Of a stretch of 64,000 nucleotides of DNA, positions 1 to 9,715 are shown piece by piece. The translations under genes and the position numbers were made by a program. Location: assembly GCF_003353055.1 (NCBI RefSeq), contig NZ_QKWJ01000006.1, forward strand, positions 155,616-219,615, in the 5' to 3' direction. The stretch comes from Cupriavidus lacunae. Lineage in GTDB: Bacteria > Pseudomonadota > Gammaproteobacteria > Burkholderiales > Burkholderiaceae. Each line of letters starts with the position of its first letter. Within the stretch, counting starts at the first letter, position 1. The notes under the pieces are model-generated. The model made no database searches and was not told the origin of the DNA. It worked only from the letters and a program-made list of their open reading frames with translations.

Positions 1-1
1 G

Positions 2-1087
2 CTGCTGCGGCATGAGACCAACAGCGCGATGCTGGCGCGGGTGGCGCCGGGCATCACCCCGGAAATGGCCGCGGCGGTCAGCAAGCTGATGCGCAACCAG
101 GACCTGGTGGCGGTGGCGCGCAAGTGCCAGGTGGTCACGCGCTTTCGCAGCACGGTGGGGCTGCCGGGCCGGCTCTCGGTGCGGCTGCAGCCCAACCACC
201 CGACCGACGATCCCAAGGGCATCGCCGCGTCGATCATCGACGGCCTGCTCTATGGCTGCGGCGATGCCACCATCGGCGTCAATCCGGCCTCGGACAACTT
301 GGGCGCCATCGTCTCGCTGCTGCGCATGATCGACGAGTTGCGCAGCCGCTTCGACATTCCCACGCAATCCTGCGTGCTGACCCATGTCACCAACACCCTG
401 CGCGCAATCGGGCAGGGCGCGCCGGTGGACCTGGTGTTCCAGTCCGTGGCCGGCAGCGAGCGCGCCAACGCGGCCTTTGGCATCAGCCTGTCGCTGCTGG
501 CCGAGGCGCACGACGCCGCGCAGGCGCTGGCGCGCGGCACCGTGGGCGACAATGTGATGTACTTCGAGACCGGGCAGGGCAGCGCGCTGTCGGCCAACGC
601 GCACCACGGCGTCGACCAGCAGACCATGGAGGCGCGGGCCTATGGCGTGGCGCGCGCGTTCTCGCCGCTGCTGGTCAATACGGTGGTGGGCTTTATCGGG
701 CCCGAGTACCTGTACGACGGCAAGCAGATCATCCGCGCGGGTCTGGAAGACCACTTCTGCGGCAAGCTGATGGGCGTGCCGATGGGCTGCGACGTCTGCT
801 ACACCAACCATGCCGAGGCCGACCAGGACGACATGGACACGCTGCTGACGCTGTTCGGCGTGGCCGGCATCAACTTCATCATGGGCGTGCCGGGTGCCGA
901 CGACATCATGCTCAACTACCAGAGCACCTCGTTCCACGATGCGCTGTACCTGCGCGAGGTGCTCGGGCTGCGCCCGGCGCCGGAGTTCGAGGCCTGGCTG
1001 CAGCGCATGGGTATTGCCGACAGCACCGGCCGGCTGCTGGCGCCCGCGGCGCGCCAGCCGTTGCTGCAGATGGCCCACAGCCTGTAA
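2..1087 (+). CDS. eutB: Ethanolamine ammonia-lyase large subunit, 5'-truncated by the window edge
   Basis: The reading frame is open from the first full codon (position 2) with no start, so the gene begins outside the window. 361 residues are visible; the family is usually about 455-465, so roughly 100 N-terminal residues are missing. The sequence is recognisably EutB (for example NPASDN, VFQSVAGSE, YFETGQGS, NHAEADQDDMD near the C terminus). EutB forms the TIM-barrel catalytic part of the adenosylcobalamin-dependent lyase that converts ethanolamine to acetaldehyde and ammonia with EutC. The stop lies 10 nt before eutC, so the two are co-transcribed. No microcompartment genes are seen downstream, which fits a stand-alone EutBC. 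Confidence 0.96.
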   Translation: MLRHETNSAMLARVAPGITPEMAAAVSKLMRNQDLVAVARKCQVVTRFRSTVGLPGRLSVRLQPNHPTDDPKGIAASIIDGLLYGCGDATIGVNPASDNLGAIVSLLRMIDELRSRFDIPTQSCVLTHVTNTLRAIGQGAPVDLVFQSVAGSERANAAFGISLSLLAEAHDAAQALARGTVGDNVMYFETGQGSALSANAHHGVDQQTMEARAYGVARAFSPLLVNTVVGFIGPEYLYDGKQIIRAGLEDHFCGKLMGVPMGCDVCYTNHAEADQDDMDTLLTLFGVAGINFIMGVPGADDIMLNYQSTSFHDALYLREVLGLRPAPEFEAWLQRMGIADSTGRLLAPAARQPLLQMAHSL

Positions 1088-1097
1088 GGACCCGCCG

Positions 1098-1892
1098 ATG
1101 ACGGCCAGACGCCAGCCCCCTGCCAGTCCCGCCACCGCCGCCGAGGTCGACGACGATCCCTGGCAGCGCCTGCGCCGGTTCACGCGCGCGCGCATTGCGC
1201 TGGGCCGCACCGGCCACAGCCAGACCACCGACGCCGTGCTGGCCTTCGGCCTGGCCCATGCGCAGGCGCGCGATGCCGTGCATCTGCCGCTGGACGTGGG
1301 CGCCGTGACCGCGGCGCTGGATGCGGCAGCAGTGCCGAACGTGGCCGTGCACAGTGCGGCGCCCGACCGCGCGGATTACCTGCGCCGCCCCGACCTGGGC
1401 CGCCGACTGGACGATGCCAGCCGCGAGCGGCTGGCCGCGGCGCGGCCGCGCGAGGCGCCGGATGTGGTGTTCGTGATGGCCGATGGCCTGTCCGCGCTGG
1501 CCACGCAGACCCATGCGCTGCCATTGCTGGATGCCACGCGCCAGCGCCTGCCGCAAGAGTGGCGCATCGGCCCGGTGGTGGTGGCCGAGCAGTCGCGCGT
1601 GGCGCTGGGCGATGAGATCGGGGAGATCCTTGGCGCGCGCCAGGTGGTGATGCTGATCGGCGAACGACCGGGGCTGAGTTCGCCCGACAGCCTCGGCATC
1701 TACCTGACCCATGGGCCGCGCACGGGGCGCACCGATGCCGAGCGCAACTGCATCTCCAACGTGCGGCCCGAAGGGCTGCCCTATGTGCAGGCCGCCGACC
1801 GGCTGGCCTTCCTGCTGCGCGGCGCGGCGGCGCTGGGGCGCTCCGGCGTGGACCTGAAGGACGACAGCGTGCCGGCGCTGCCCGCGGGCTGA
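1098..1892 (+). CDS. eutC: Ethanolamine ammonia-lyase small subunit
   Basis: 264 residues. The ATG at 1098 follows an AAGGA ribosome site just after the eutB stop. A longer in-frame ORF begins at 894 but lies inside eutB, so it was not used. EutC-type segments include VVFVMADGLSALA, the central GPVVVAEQSRVALGD and the C-terminal RTDAERNCISNVRPEGL. EutC completes the cobalamin-binding site of the lyase with EutB in the cytoplasm. It is somewhat shorter than enterobacterial EutC (about 295 aa), which is normal for soluble versions. Confidence 0.96.
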   Translation: MTARRQPPASPATAAEVDDDPWQRLRRFTRARIALGRTGHSQTTDAVLAFGLAHAQARDAVHLPLDVGAVTAALDAAAVPNVAVHSAAPDRADYLRRPDLGRRLDDASRERLAAARPREAPDVVFVMADGLSALATQTHALPLLDATRQRLPQEWRIGPVVVAEQSRVALGDEIGEILGARQVVMLIGERPGLSSPDSLGIYLTHGPRTGRTDAERNCISNVRPEGLPYVQAADRLAFLLRGAAALGRSGVDLKDDSVPALPAG

Positions 1893-1918
1893 ATTCGCCC
1901 TACGCCAGAATGCAAAAC

Positions 1919-1953
1919 GGCCACAGCGCGGGTACGCAACCCGCGTGGTGGCC
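1919..1953 (-). terminator. Stem-loop between eutC and the YbaK-type gene
   Basis: A long interrupted hairpin: arms 1919-1924 and 1927-1933 pair with 1939-1945 and 1948-1953 around the loop ACGCA. Read on the minus strand it is followed by GTTTTGCATT, so it best fits a Rho-independent terminator for the YbaK-type gene. It could also serve the convergent eutC transcript. There is no long T tract on the plus strand. Confidence 0.6.
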
Positions 1954-1967
1954 CTACCGCGCGCCGC

Positions 1968-2441
1968 TTACATCATGCGGCGCGAAAACTGCCCATGCCC
2001 CGCATCCGACATCAGCTGCGAGAACTGCTCGCCGCTCATGTGCACCAGTTCCTGGTGGTCGCCGCCCTCGAAATACACGTCGGGCTGCTTCATCAGGCTG
2101 TCGTCCACGTAGGTCTGCATGCCGTAGGCCATGGCCACCGGCGGAATCGCGCCAAGGTCGCAATCCTTGAAGATCTCGCGGATCTCGTCCTCATGCGCCA
2201 GCACCAGGTTGCGCCCGGTCTGTTCGCAGATGGCGGCCATCTGCAGGTGATGGCTCGAAGGGATCACAGCGGCGACGTAGCCGCGGTCATCTTCCAGCAA
2301 CAGCGTCTTGGCCAGACGGTCCCCGGGCACATGCGCGGCCTCTGCGGTGGCCATGCTGCTCAGGGTGTAGGGGTGGCGGATGATGTCATATTGGGTGTTC
2401 TTGCTGCTCAGGCAGTTTGCCAGGGTGCTAGCCAGGGCCAT
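1968..2441 (-). CDS. YbaK/aminoacyl-tRNA deacylase domain protein
   Basis: 157 residues forming one YbaK/ProX-like domain, the fold that hydrolyses mischarged aminoacyl-tRNA in trans. Visible features are the N-terminal RHPYTLSSMATAEAAHVPGD, then LAKTLLLEDD with the conserved lysine, and DCDLGAIPPVAMAYGMQTYVDD, the loop lining the substrate pocket. The ATG is well placed after AAGGAG with 5-nt spacing. The family assignment is firm; the tRNA and amino acid acted on cannot be read from sequence. It faces eutC tail to tail and LysR lies upstream on the same strand. Confidence 0.88.
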   Translation of the reverse strand: MALASTLANCLSSKNTQYDIIRHPYTLSSMATAEAAHVPGDRLAKTLLLEDDRGYVAAVIPSSHHLQMAAICEQTGRNLVLAHEDEIREIFKDCDLGAIPPVAMAYGMQTYVDDSLMKQPDVYFEGGDHQELVHMSGEQFSQLMSDAGHGQFSRRMM

Positions 2442-2523
2442 GGTGGCTCCTTAGATGCGGATGCGCCAACGGTTATCCTTGTGCTCCTACTATAGTGCCT
2501 GGCGCCATCCCTGACGGGGCGAG

Positions 2524-3450
2524 CTACCGACGCAGCCGCGGCCACACCGCCTGCAGCTCGGTCTTCAGGAAGTTCAGCAGGTAGCGCGTGGCCAGCGTCT
2601 GGTAGCGGTTGGGCATGGTCAGCATATAGAGCTTGCTGCCGAACACGCTGATGCGGTAGTCGGAGAGCAGCGGCACCAGCGCCCCGCTGTCCAGTTCCGC
2701 GCCGATCGCATAGATCGGGAAGAAGCCGATGCCCAGGCCTGCCAGCACCGCCTCTTTCAGGAAGGCAAAGTTCTCGGAGGTGAGCGTGGGCTCCAGCACC
2801 ACCTGCTCCCGGGTCACAGCACCATCGCCGCCATCGTGCCGCGTGCCCGTTGCCTTGAGCTTCTGCCCCTCGGGCGACGCGCAGACGAACGCATGCCCCT
2901 GCAGCCCGGTCAGCGTCTGCGGCGCCGGGTGGCCGGCCAGGTACACCGGCGACGCGCACACGATCCAGTCGACTTCGCCGATCTCGGTGGCGATCACCGA
3001 ATCCGGCGGCGTGGAGATGATGCGCAGCGCCACTTCCACGTCCTCGGACACCAGGTTGTGCACGCGGTTGTCGAAGACCACGTCGAGCGTGATGTCGGGA
3101 TAGCGCTGCTTGAACAGCACCAGCAGCGGCGACAGCAGCGAATGACCAAGACCGGTCGGCACCGAGAGCCGCACATGGCCCTGCAGGCTCTTGCCCATAT
3201 TGCTGATCAGCGCATTGGCGGCCGCCACCTCGCCCAGGATGTTGCGGCCGTGCTCGTAGAGCCCAGCGCCGACCGGGGTCGGCTCGACATGGCGCGTGGT
3301 CCGGCGCAGCAGCTGCACGCCCAGCTCTTCTTCCAGCGCCTTGAGCCGGTAGCTGACATTGGCGCGCGTCATCTTGAGCTTGCGCGCAGCCGCGCTCAGG
3401 TTGCCCGCGTCGACGATGTCGACGAACAGGCGCAGGGCGTTCAGGTCCAT
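2524..3450 (-). CDS. LysR-family transcriptional regulator
   Basis: 308 residues, the usual LysR length. The N-terminal winged helix-turn-helix (residues 1-60; MDLNALRLFVDIVDAGNLS, RANVSYRLKALEEELG) is followed by a periplasmic-binding-like effector domain. RANVSYR resembles CrgA/DsdC-like LysR subgroups. It lies 91 nt downstream of, and on the same strand as, the MHS-type permease gene, so it probably governs or is co-transcribed with that permease. The effector is unknown. Confidence 0.92.
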   Translation of the reverse strand: MDLNALRLFVDIVDAGNLSAAARKLKMTRANVSYRLKALEEELGVQLLRRTTRHVEPTPVGAGLYEHGRNILGEVAAANALISNMGKSLQGHVRLSVPTGLGHSLLSPLLVLFKQRYPDITLDVVFDNRVHNLVSEDVEVALRIISTPPDSVIATEIGEVDWIVCASPVYLAGHPAPQTLTGLQGHAFVCASPEGQKLKATGTRHDGGDGAVTREQVVLEPTLTSENFAFLKEAVLAGLGIGFFPIYAIGAELDSGALVPLLSDYRISVFGSKLYMLTMPNRYQTLATRYLLNFLKTELQAVWPRLRR

Positions 3451-3541
3451 GGGGTGATCAATGAAAGACGGGGGCGATTGCAGCCCCCGTATATTGCCAT
3501 GCTCGCGCAGGGGTCCCGCGGCATTGCACCGCGGGTGCGTA

Positions 3542-4855
3542 TCAATGCTCGTGATGCAGGTACTTGGCCTGGCGCGGCAGGCGCAGGCTGACGAGGAAGG
3601 CGATCACCATCATCAGGGTCACGTACCAGTAGAACGCAGTCTCGTGGCCCAGCGTCTTCATGCCCAGCGCCACGTATTCGGCCGAGCCGCCGAAGATCGC
3701 ATTGGCGATGGCATAGGCCAGGCCCACGCCCAGCGCGCGCACCTCGGCCGGGAACATCTCGGCCTTCACGATGCCGCTGATCGAGGTGTAGAAGCTGACG
3801 ATGGCCAGCGCCGCGGCGATCAGCACGAAGGCAAGCTCAGGGCTGCTGACCGTGCCCAGCGCGGTCAGGATCGGCACCGTGAAGAGCGCGCCCAGCGCGC
3901 CGAACAGGAGCATGTTGGCGCGCCGGCCGATGCGGTCGGAGAGCGCGCCGAACAGCGGCTGCATGCACATGTACAGGAACAGGCAACCGGTCATCACATA
4001 GCTGGCGGTCTTGATCGACATGCCGGCCGTATTCACCAAGTACTTCTGCATGTACGTGGTGAAGGTGTAGAAGATCAGCGAGCCCCCCGCGGTATAGCCC
4101 AGCACCGTGAAGAAAGCCGCCTTGTGGTTGCGGAACAGCTCGGCCACGCTGCCGGCCTCCTTGCTGCCGCGGCTGGCGGCCGACGAGGTCTCGTGCAGCG
4201 TGCGGCGCAGGAACAGCGCCACCACCGCAGTGATGGCGCCGACCACGAACGGGATGCGCCAGCCCCAGGCCTTCAGTTCGGCTTCGTCCAGCAGTTGCTG
4301 CAGGATCACCACCACCAGCACCGCCAGCAGCTGGCCGCCGATCAGCGTCACGTACTGGAACGACGAGAAGAAGCCGCGCCGCCCGCGCAGCGCCACCTCG
4401 CTCATATAGGTGGCGGTGGTGCCATACTCGCCGCCGACCGACAGGCCCTGGATCAGGCGCGCCAGCAGCAGCAGCGCCGGTGCCCAGTTGCCGATGCTGG
4501 CATAGGTGGGCAGGCAGGCGATCATCAGCGAGCCGGCGCACATCATGACCACCGAGATCAGCATCGAGTTCTTGCGGCCGTGGCGGTCGGCAATGGTGCC
4601 GAACAGCCAGCCGCCGATGGGGCGCATCAGGAAGCCGGCGGCAAACACGCCGGCGGTGTTCAGCAACTGCGCGGTGGGATCGGCCTTGGGGAAAAACGAC
4701 GGCGCGAAATATATCGCGCAGAAGGCGTAGACGTAGAAGTCGAACCATTCGACCAGGTTGCCAGAGGATGCGGCCACGATGGCGAAGATGCGCTTGCGCA
4801 CTTCCTCGGGGCTCGGGGGTGCCGTCCGGGCTTGGGTGGCGGTGAGATCGGTCAT
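3542..4855 (-). CDS. MFS transporter, metabolite:H+ symporter (MHS) family
   Basis: 437 residues with about 12 hydrophobic segments. The opening [14 protein letters not shown] and the loop between TM2 and TM3 ([15 protein letters not shown]) are hallmarks of the MHS family, which includes the alpha-ketoglutarate (KgtP), shikimate (ShiA) and citrate symporters. The start at 4855 (MTDLTATQ) was chosen over the upstream ORF start at 5092 because the extra 79 residues are arginine/proline-rich and unlike the family. It imports a small carboxylate with protons across the inner membrane; the substrate is not determinable. A LysR gene follows on the same strand. Confidence 0.92.
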   Translation of the reverse strand: MTDLTATQARTAPPSPEEVRKRIFAIVAASSGNLVEWFDFYVYAFCAIYFAPSFFPKADPTAQLLNTAGVFAAGFLMRPIGGWLFGTIADRHGRKNSMLISVVMMCAGSLMIACLPTYASIGNWAPALLLLARLIQGLSVGGEYGTTATYMSEVALRGRRGFFSSFQYVTLIGGQLLAVLVVVILQQLLDEAELKAWGWRIPFVVGAITAVVALFLRRTLHETSSAASRGSKEAGSVAELFRNHKAAFFTVLGYTAGGSLIFYTFTTYMQKYLVNTAGMSIKTASYVMTGCLFLYMCMQPLFGALSDRIGRRANMLLFGALGALFTVPILTALGTVSSPELAFVLIAAALAIVSFYTSISGIVKAEMFPAEVRALGVGLAYAIANAIFGGSAEYVALGMKTLGHETAFYWYVTLMMVIAFLVSLRLPRQAKYLHHEH

Positions 4856-5306
4856 GTTTTTTGTCTTGGCAGTCAGGGTCGCGCGTGGCAACCGCGGGTC
4901 AGGTCGCGCTTCGCAGTGCAGGCAGCATAGGCCGGAAATGCGGCGGCCGCAGGTCCGCCGGCATGGCGGAGCGGCAAGGAGGAACACGGGGAAGGCCGGG
5001 CGGGGAGCCCATAGGTCTGGGGCGTGAACTGGCGCGCACTGCGGCGCATTTGCCACCCAAGCGTAGCCGGATCCGGGCGACCTGCCCACCATTCCGTGTG
5101 CTGCGGTGCGGCATAATCACTGAGCCGCGACGCAACCATCAGGGTTTGCGGGCGATTGTTCGCCAGGCTGGACACTGAATCCCGCTTAGGACCGTCTGGC
5201 GCCGAATCGCTACAGGATATTGCACGCGCTGCGGCTTGCACTGTGCGCGGGTCTGGGCAATGATGCGAGCCAGACCTTCAACTGGCCCACTGCGCCCCTG
5301 TTTGCC
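4856..5306. other. Intergenic region between two divergent genes
   Basis: 451 nt between the permease start and the next plus-strand gene. Several frames are open here only because of high GC; none has a convincing ribosome site or protein-like composition. The region must hold the promoters of both flanking genes, but no element close to consensus was seen. Confidence 0.5.
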
Positions 5307-5645
5307 ATGCACCGCTCGTTGTGCCGATGGCTGTGCCTGCCATTGCTCTTTGCCTGCGCCAGCGCCCTTGCCCAGGACCTGGTCGAATGCAAGCGGATCG
5401 AGCACGACCAACTTGTCACCGCCTCGCAGGAAACGCTGCTGTTCCTGCGCTGCCGCGCGCGCCAGGTCGCATACGAGGCGCCGCGCCTGAAGGGCGTGTC
5501 GCAGCGCGTGAAAGACGACCTGGTCTTTGCCTGCCTGGACCAGGCCGACGCCGTGGAGCACCAGCTGCGCGTGCGCCATGGCTACTCGCGCGAGGCGCTG
5601 GCGCGCCAGCGCTGCGAACTGTCAGTGCCGACACCGGGGGGCTGA
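5307..5645 (+). CDS. Small secreted hypothetical protein
   Basis: 112 residues starting at MHRSLCRWLC. Residues 1-20 form a classic signal peptide (Arg, a hydrophobic LCLPLLFACAS core, then ALA before QDL), so the product is probably periplasmic. The mature part is about 90 residues with four cysteines (CKRIEH, LRCRAR, ACLDQ, QRCELS) that could form two disulfides. An in-frame start at 5220 would bury the signal peptide and was rejected. I recognise no family. It stands alone upstream of fpr. Confidence 0.65.
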   Translation: MHRSLCRWLCLPLLFACASALAQDLVECKRIEHDQLVTASQETLLFLRCRARQVAYEAPRLKGVSQRVKDDLVFACLDQADAVEHQLRVRHGYSREALARQRCELSVPTPGG

Positions 5646-5850
5646 GGCGGGAAACCCAATGCATTAGCCGGAACTTCCCCGCATCCCCGCAAGACCCCGG
5701 CGTGCCGCATGCGCCGCACTGGCGCCCCCGTCGCGGAATTCCCGCGCTGGCATTGCTGGCTCCGCCTGCGCCGCCCCCAAGCATGCGTTAAGATCCTTCC
5801 TTTCCAGCCGTCTTTGGTGCTGTATTCCGCCGCTGTAGCCGCATTTCGCC

Positions 5851-6621
5851 ATGAGCAACCTGAACCAGCAATCCATTCTTTCCGTCCATCACTGGACTGA
5901 CACCCTTTTCAGCTTTACCTGCACGCGCGACCCTGGTTTCCGCTTTGAAAATGGCCAGTTCGCCATGGTCGGGCTGGAGGTGAACGGTCGCCCGCTGCTG
6001 CGTGCCTACAGCATCGCCAGCGCCAACTATGAAGAAACGCTGGAATTCTTCAGCATCAAGGTCCCCGACGGCCCGCTGACCTCGCGCCTGCAGCACCTGC
6101 GCGAGGGCGACCAGATCTATGTGGGCAAGAAGCCGACCGGCACCCTGCTGGTGGACAACCTGCTGCCCGGCAAGACCCTGTGGCTGCTGGCCACCGGCAC
6201 CGGCCTGGCGCCGTTCCTGTCGATCATCCGCGACCCGGAGGTCTACGAGCGCTACGACCGGGTCGTGCTGACCCACACCTGCCGCTTCGTGGAAGAACTG
6301 GCTTACCGCGAACTGATCCAGGAACACCTGCCGCAGCACGAGCACCTGGGCGAACTGGTGCGCGAAAAGCTTGTGTACTTCCCGACCGTGACGCGCGAGG
6401 AATTCGACAACCGCGGCCGCATCACCGACCTGATCGCCTCCGGCGAGCTGTTCGAGCGCCTGGACGTGGCGCCGTTCTCGACCGAGAACGACCGCATCAT
6501 GCTGTGCGGCAGCCCGGACATGCTCAAGGACGTCCGCGGCATCCTGGAAGGGCGCGGTTTCACCGAAGGCAATATGAGCCACCCCGGCCATTTCGTGCTG
6601 GAAAAGGCTTTCGTCGGCTAG
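5851..6621 (+). CDS. fpr: Ferredoxin--NADP+ reductase
   Basis: 256 residues, full length for bacterial subclass-I FPR. Visible: the FAD-binding RAYSIAS motif, the pyrophosphate/NADP segment GKKPTGTLL, the nucleotide loop ATGTGLAPF, CGSPDML, and the C-terminal VLEKAFVG that covers the flavin in this subclass. It transfers electrons between NADPH and ferredoxin or flavodoxin in the cytoplasm, serving Fe-S and redox-stress metabolism. It converges on fumC with a hairpin between them. Confidence 0.95.
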   Translation: MSNLNQQSILSVHHWTDTLFSFTCTRDPGFRFENGQFAMVGLEVNGRPLLRAYSIASANYEETLEFFSIKVPDGPLTSRLQHLREGDQIYVGKKPTGTLLVDNLLPGKTLWLLATGTGLAPFLSIIRDPEVYERYDRVVLTHTCRFVEELAYRELIQEHLPQHEHLGELVREKLVYFPTVTREEFDNRGRITDLIASGELFERLDVAPFSTENDRIMLCGSPDMLKDVRGILEGRGFTEGNMSHPGHFVLEKAFVG

Positions 6622-6647
6622 ATTTTCATCGACTAAAGCCGGCTTGT

Positions 6648-6673
6648 CCCGGCGCGGATCGGTCCGCGCCGGG
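6648..6673. terminator. GC-rich hairpin between fpr and fumC
   Basis: Perfect 11-bp inverted repeat (6648-6658 with 6663-6673) around a TCGG tetraloop, centred in the gap between two convergent genes. It has no T tract on either side, so it may be a bidirectional structural barrier rather than a strict intrinsic terminator. Confidence 0.55.
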
Positions 6674-6697
6674 GCGCATCTCTGCTACACCCCCCGC

Positions 6698-8104
6698 CTA
6701 CACCTCCCGCGTCATCCCCTTCAGGTCGATCCACTCGGCAAACTGCGCCTCGGTGACATGCCCGGACGCGATCGCCGCCTCGCGCAGCGACAGGTTGCGC
6801 TTGACCGCCAGCTTGGCGATTTCCGCGGCCTTGTCGTAGCCGATATGCGGGTTGAGTGCGGTCACCGGCATCAGCGAGCGCTCCAGCAGCTCGGCGATGC
6901 GTTCGCGGTCGGCTTCGACGCCTTCGACCATATGCTCGGCAAAGCTCGACGCGGCACCTGCCAGCAAACTCACTGACTGCAGCAGGCTGTAGATGATCAC
7001 CGGCTTGTAGGCGTTCAGCTCCAGCGTGCCCAGCCCGTTGGCCAGCGTCACCGTGGTGTGGTTGCCGATTACGCGGCAGCACACCATTGCCAGCGCCTCG
7101 GCCTGGGTCGGGTTGACCTTGCCCGGCATGATCGACGAGCCCGGCTCGTTGGCCGGCAGCACCAGCTCGGCAAAGCCGGCACGCGGGCCCGAGCCCAGCA
7201 GCATGAAGTCGCGCGCGATCTTCAGGAATGACGAGGCCGTGGTGTTGAGCGCGCCGGACAGGTCGGCCAGTGCGTCGTGCGAAGCCTGCAGCGCATAGCG
7301 GTTGGGCGCGGGCTCGAACGGCAGGCCGGTGTAGTCGGCAAGCGCCCGCGCGAACGCCGCGGCGAAGCCGTGCGGCGCGTTCAGGCCGGTACCCACCGCG
7401 GTGCCGCCCTGCGCCACCGGCATTGCGCGCAGCATGGCCTGCTGCAGCCGCGACTGCGCATCGGCCACCTGGGTCATGTAGCCCGAGAACTCCTGTCCCA
7501 GTGTCAGCGGCACCGCATCCTGCAGGTGGGTGCGGCCCACCTTGACGATATCGGCAAAGGCTTCCACCTTGCGCGCGAAGGTCTGCTGCAGCGCCTCCAG
7601 CGCCGGCAGCAGTTCCTGCTGGATCGCGCGCGTCGCGGCGATATGCATCGCGGTGGGAAAGCTGTCGTTGGAGGACTGGCTGGCGTTGACGTGGTCGTTG
7701 GGGTGCACCGGCGTCTTGCTGCCGACCTTGCCGCCCAGCAGCTGAATGGCGCGGTTGGCGATGACCTCGTTCAGGTTCATGTTGGTCTGCGTGCCGGAGC
7801 CGGTCTGCCAGACCGACAGCGGGAACTCGTCGGGCCAGCGGCCTTCGATGACCTCGGTCGCGGCCTGTTCGATCGCCTGCGCCAGTTCGGGCTTGAGCAC
7901 GCCGAGCTCGCCGTTGGCGCGTGCCGCGCACAGCTTCAGGATGGCAAAGGCCTCGATCAGCGACGGCGGCATCTTCTCGGTGCCGATGCGGAAGTTCTGG
8001 CGCGAGCGCTCGGTCTGCGCGCCCCACAGGTGATCGGCGGGCACGGGCACATCGCCCAGGCTGTCTTTCTCGATGCGGGTGGCGGAGGTGGACGGGTCAG
8101 ACAT
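6698..8104 (-). CDS. fumC: Fumarate hydratase, class II
   Basis: 468 residues, typical for the iron-independent class II fumarase/aspartase superfamily. The signature GSSIMPGKVNPTQ, TGSGTQTNMN near residue 100, and HPNDHVN are all present. It interconverts fumarate and malate in the TCA cycle. The ATG at 8104 follows AAGGAG with 7-nt spacing, better than the in-frame ATG 18 nt upstream. Aspartate ammonia-lyase is the main alternative, but the motif pattern favours FumC. A LysR gene starts 117 nt away in the opposite direction and could regulate it. Confidence 0.95.
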   Translation of the reverse strand: MSDPSTSATRIEKDSLGDVPVPADHLWGAQTERSRQNFRIGTEKMPPSLIEAFAILKLCAARANGELGVLKPELAQAIEQAATEVIEGRWPDEFPLSVWQTGSGTQTNMNLNEVIANRAIQLLGGKVGSKTPVHPNDHVNASQSSNDSFPTAMHIAATRAIQQELLPALEALQQTFARKVEAFADIVKVGRTHLQDAVPLTLGQEFSGYMTQVADAQSRLQQAMLRAMPVAQGGTAVGTGLNAPHGFAAAFARALADYTGLPFEPAPNRYALQASHDALADLSGALNTTASSFLKIARDFMLLGSGPRAGFAELVLPANEPGSSIMPGKVNPTQAEALAMVCCRVIGNHTTVTLANGLGTLELNAYKPVIIYSLLQSVSLLAGAASSFAEHMVEGVEADRERIAELLERSLMPVTALNPHIGYDKAAEIAKLAVKRNLSLREAAIASGHVTEAQFAEWIDLKGMTREV

Positions 8105-8221
8105 GGGCGGACTCCTTTGCAAGGCAGCGAACGGTTGGACCGGGTGGCTTGGTGCAGTCCATTAGAATACCGCTTCACCGTGACAGGCGCCCAGGCGTCT
8201 GCCGCCTCGCCCTGCCTTAGC

Positions 8222-9112
8222 ATGCTTATCGCCCAGCTCAAGTCCTTCTTCATGGTGGCCCGCATCGGCAGCGTTACCCAGGCCGCCAGGCGCCTGGGCC
8301 TGTCGCAGCCCACCATCACCGCACAGATACGTGGGCTGGAGGAAGCGTACGGGGTCGAGCTGTTCCACCGCGGCGGGCGCCGGCTGGCGCTGTCGGACGC
8401 GGGGCTGGCGCTGCTGCCGCGCGTGGAGGCGCTGGTGCAGCAGGAAACCGAAATCGGCTTCTTCCTGCGCCATTCCGGCGACCTGCGCACCGGCAGCCTG
8501 CGCGTGGGGGCGACCGCGCCCTACTATGTGCTGGAGCTGATCCGCGGTTTCAGCGAGCGCTTTCCAGCCATCGATGTCAGCGTGGTGACGGGCAACTCGC
8601 AAGAAGTGCTGGAAGCGTTGCAGGAATACCGTGTCGATATCGCCACCTCGTCGCAGCGCGTGGACGATGCGCGGCTGTCGCGCGTGCTGCTGGGTGTGGA
8701 CCCGCTGATGCTGGTGGTGCATCGCACCCATGCGCTGGCCGGCCACACCGAGGTGCCGGTCAGCGCGCTGGCAGGTTGCCGGCTGCTGATGCGGGAACTG
8801 GGCTCCACCACGCGCATCGCCACCGAAGACATGCTGGCGCAGGCGTGCGTGAGCCCCGCCGCGCAGATGGAGATCGGCAGCCGGGAGTCGATCCGCGAGG
8901 CGGTGATCCGCAACCTGGGCGTATCGGTGATCGCCCGGCACGAGGTGCCCAGCCACCCTGACCTGCGCGTGCTGGGCTTCACCGATGCCTCGCCGTGCCT
9001 GCACGAGTATCTCTACTGCCTGCGCGAGCGGCGCGGCGCCAGGCTGATAGATGCCTTTGTCGCGCTGGCCGAGCCGCCGCAGGGGCAGCAGGAATCGGGC
9101 GGGGACCGCTAA
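8222..9112 (+). CDS. LysR-family transcriptional regulator divergent to fumC
   Basis: 296 residues. The DNA-binding helix-turn-helix occupies residues 1-60 (MLIAQLKSFFMVARIGSVTQ; LSQPTITAQIRGLEEAYG), followed by the effector-binding domain (GSLRVGATAPYYVLELI). The long in-frame ORF starting at 7277 overlaps fumC antisense and was trimmed to the ATG at 8222. Divergence from fumC with a 117-nt shared region suggests control of fumC or of itself, but no target is proven. Its stop overlaps by 4 nt the stop of the convergent Cys-rich gene. Confidence 0.9.
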   Translation: MLIAQLKSFFMVARIGSVTQAARRLGLSQPTITAQIRGLEEAYGVELFHRGGRRLALSDAGLALLPRVEALVQQETEIGFFLRHSGDLRTGSLRVGATAPYYVLELIRGFSERFPAIDVSVVTGNSQEVLEALQEYRVDIATSSQRVDDARLSRVLLGVDPLMLVVHRTHALAGHTEVPVSALAGCRLLMRELGSTTRIATEDMLAQACVSPAAQMEIGSRESIREAVIRNLGVSVIARHEVPSHPDLRVLGFTDASPCLHEYLYCLRERRGARLIDAFVALAEPPQGQQESGGDR

Positions 9113-9459
9113 GCCGTCATCTTCAGGCACTGCTCCATGCAGGCAGCGCAGGCGCGCGCGCATTCCTGGCAGTGCTCGGCGTCATGGTGCTCGCATTCTT
9201 CCTTGCACCACTTGCAGACTTCGGCGCAGTCTTCGCACACCAGCGCCGCGAACTCGCTGTTGCGCAGCATGTAGGACGCGGCCAGCTGGGCGATGCCGGC
9301 GCAATCCATGTCCAGCGCGATGCAGCGTGCCATCTTGCGCACGTCCTGTTCTTCCAGGCAGGCCGCGGCGCACTTGAGTGCGGCTGCGGCCGCGGCATTG
9401 CAGGCGGCAATGCAGTCGGCGTAACGGGCGGCGTTTTCCTGCACGGTGGGTCGGATCAT
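9109..9459 (-). CDS. Cys-rich four-helix-bundle protein (DUF326 type)
   Basis: 116 residues with about 14 cysteines in regularly spaced CxxxC-like pairs (CIAACNA, CAAACLE, CEDCAEVCKWCKEEC, CQECARACAACMEQC) on predicted amphipathic helices. This is the DUF326 / four-helix bundle copper-binding pattern, associated with cytosolic copper storage (Csp3-like). The ATG at 9459 follows AAGGAGG with 7-nt spacing. There is no signal peptide, so it is cytoplasmic. The role in metal storage is inferred from the family. Confidence 0.85.
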   Translation of the reverse strand: MIRPTVQENAARYADCIAACNAAAAAALKCAAACLEEQDVRKMARCIALDMDCAGIAQLAASYMLRNSEFAALVCEDCAEVCKWCKEECEHHDAEHCQECARACAACMEQCLKMTA

Positions 9460-9715
9460 GGAACGTCCTCCTTCGGGGGTAGGTGGATGAAACCTGCATG
9501 CCCGCGGTGCCGGAAGCGGCGCATCCGTACCGGCACCGGGCATCGTTATCCACAATAGCAGGCGCTGCGGCTTCCTGTCGGCCCGGTATTTGCTGCGCCG
9601 CGCTGGTTACAATGCCGGCTGAGCGCAGCAGATTGGCGACAGCGCGCACGCAACGCGGCCGTCACCTGCGGCAATGGCCGGGCACCACCGGCCCGCATCG
9701 CGCATCTAACAGGCA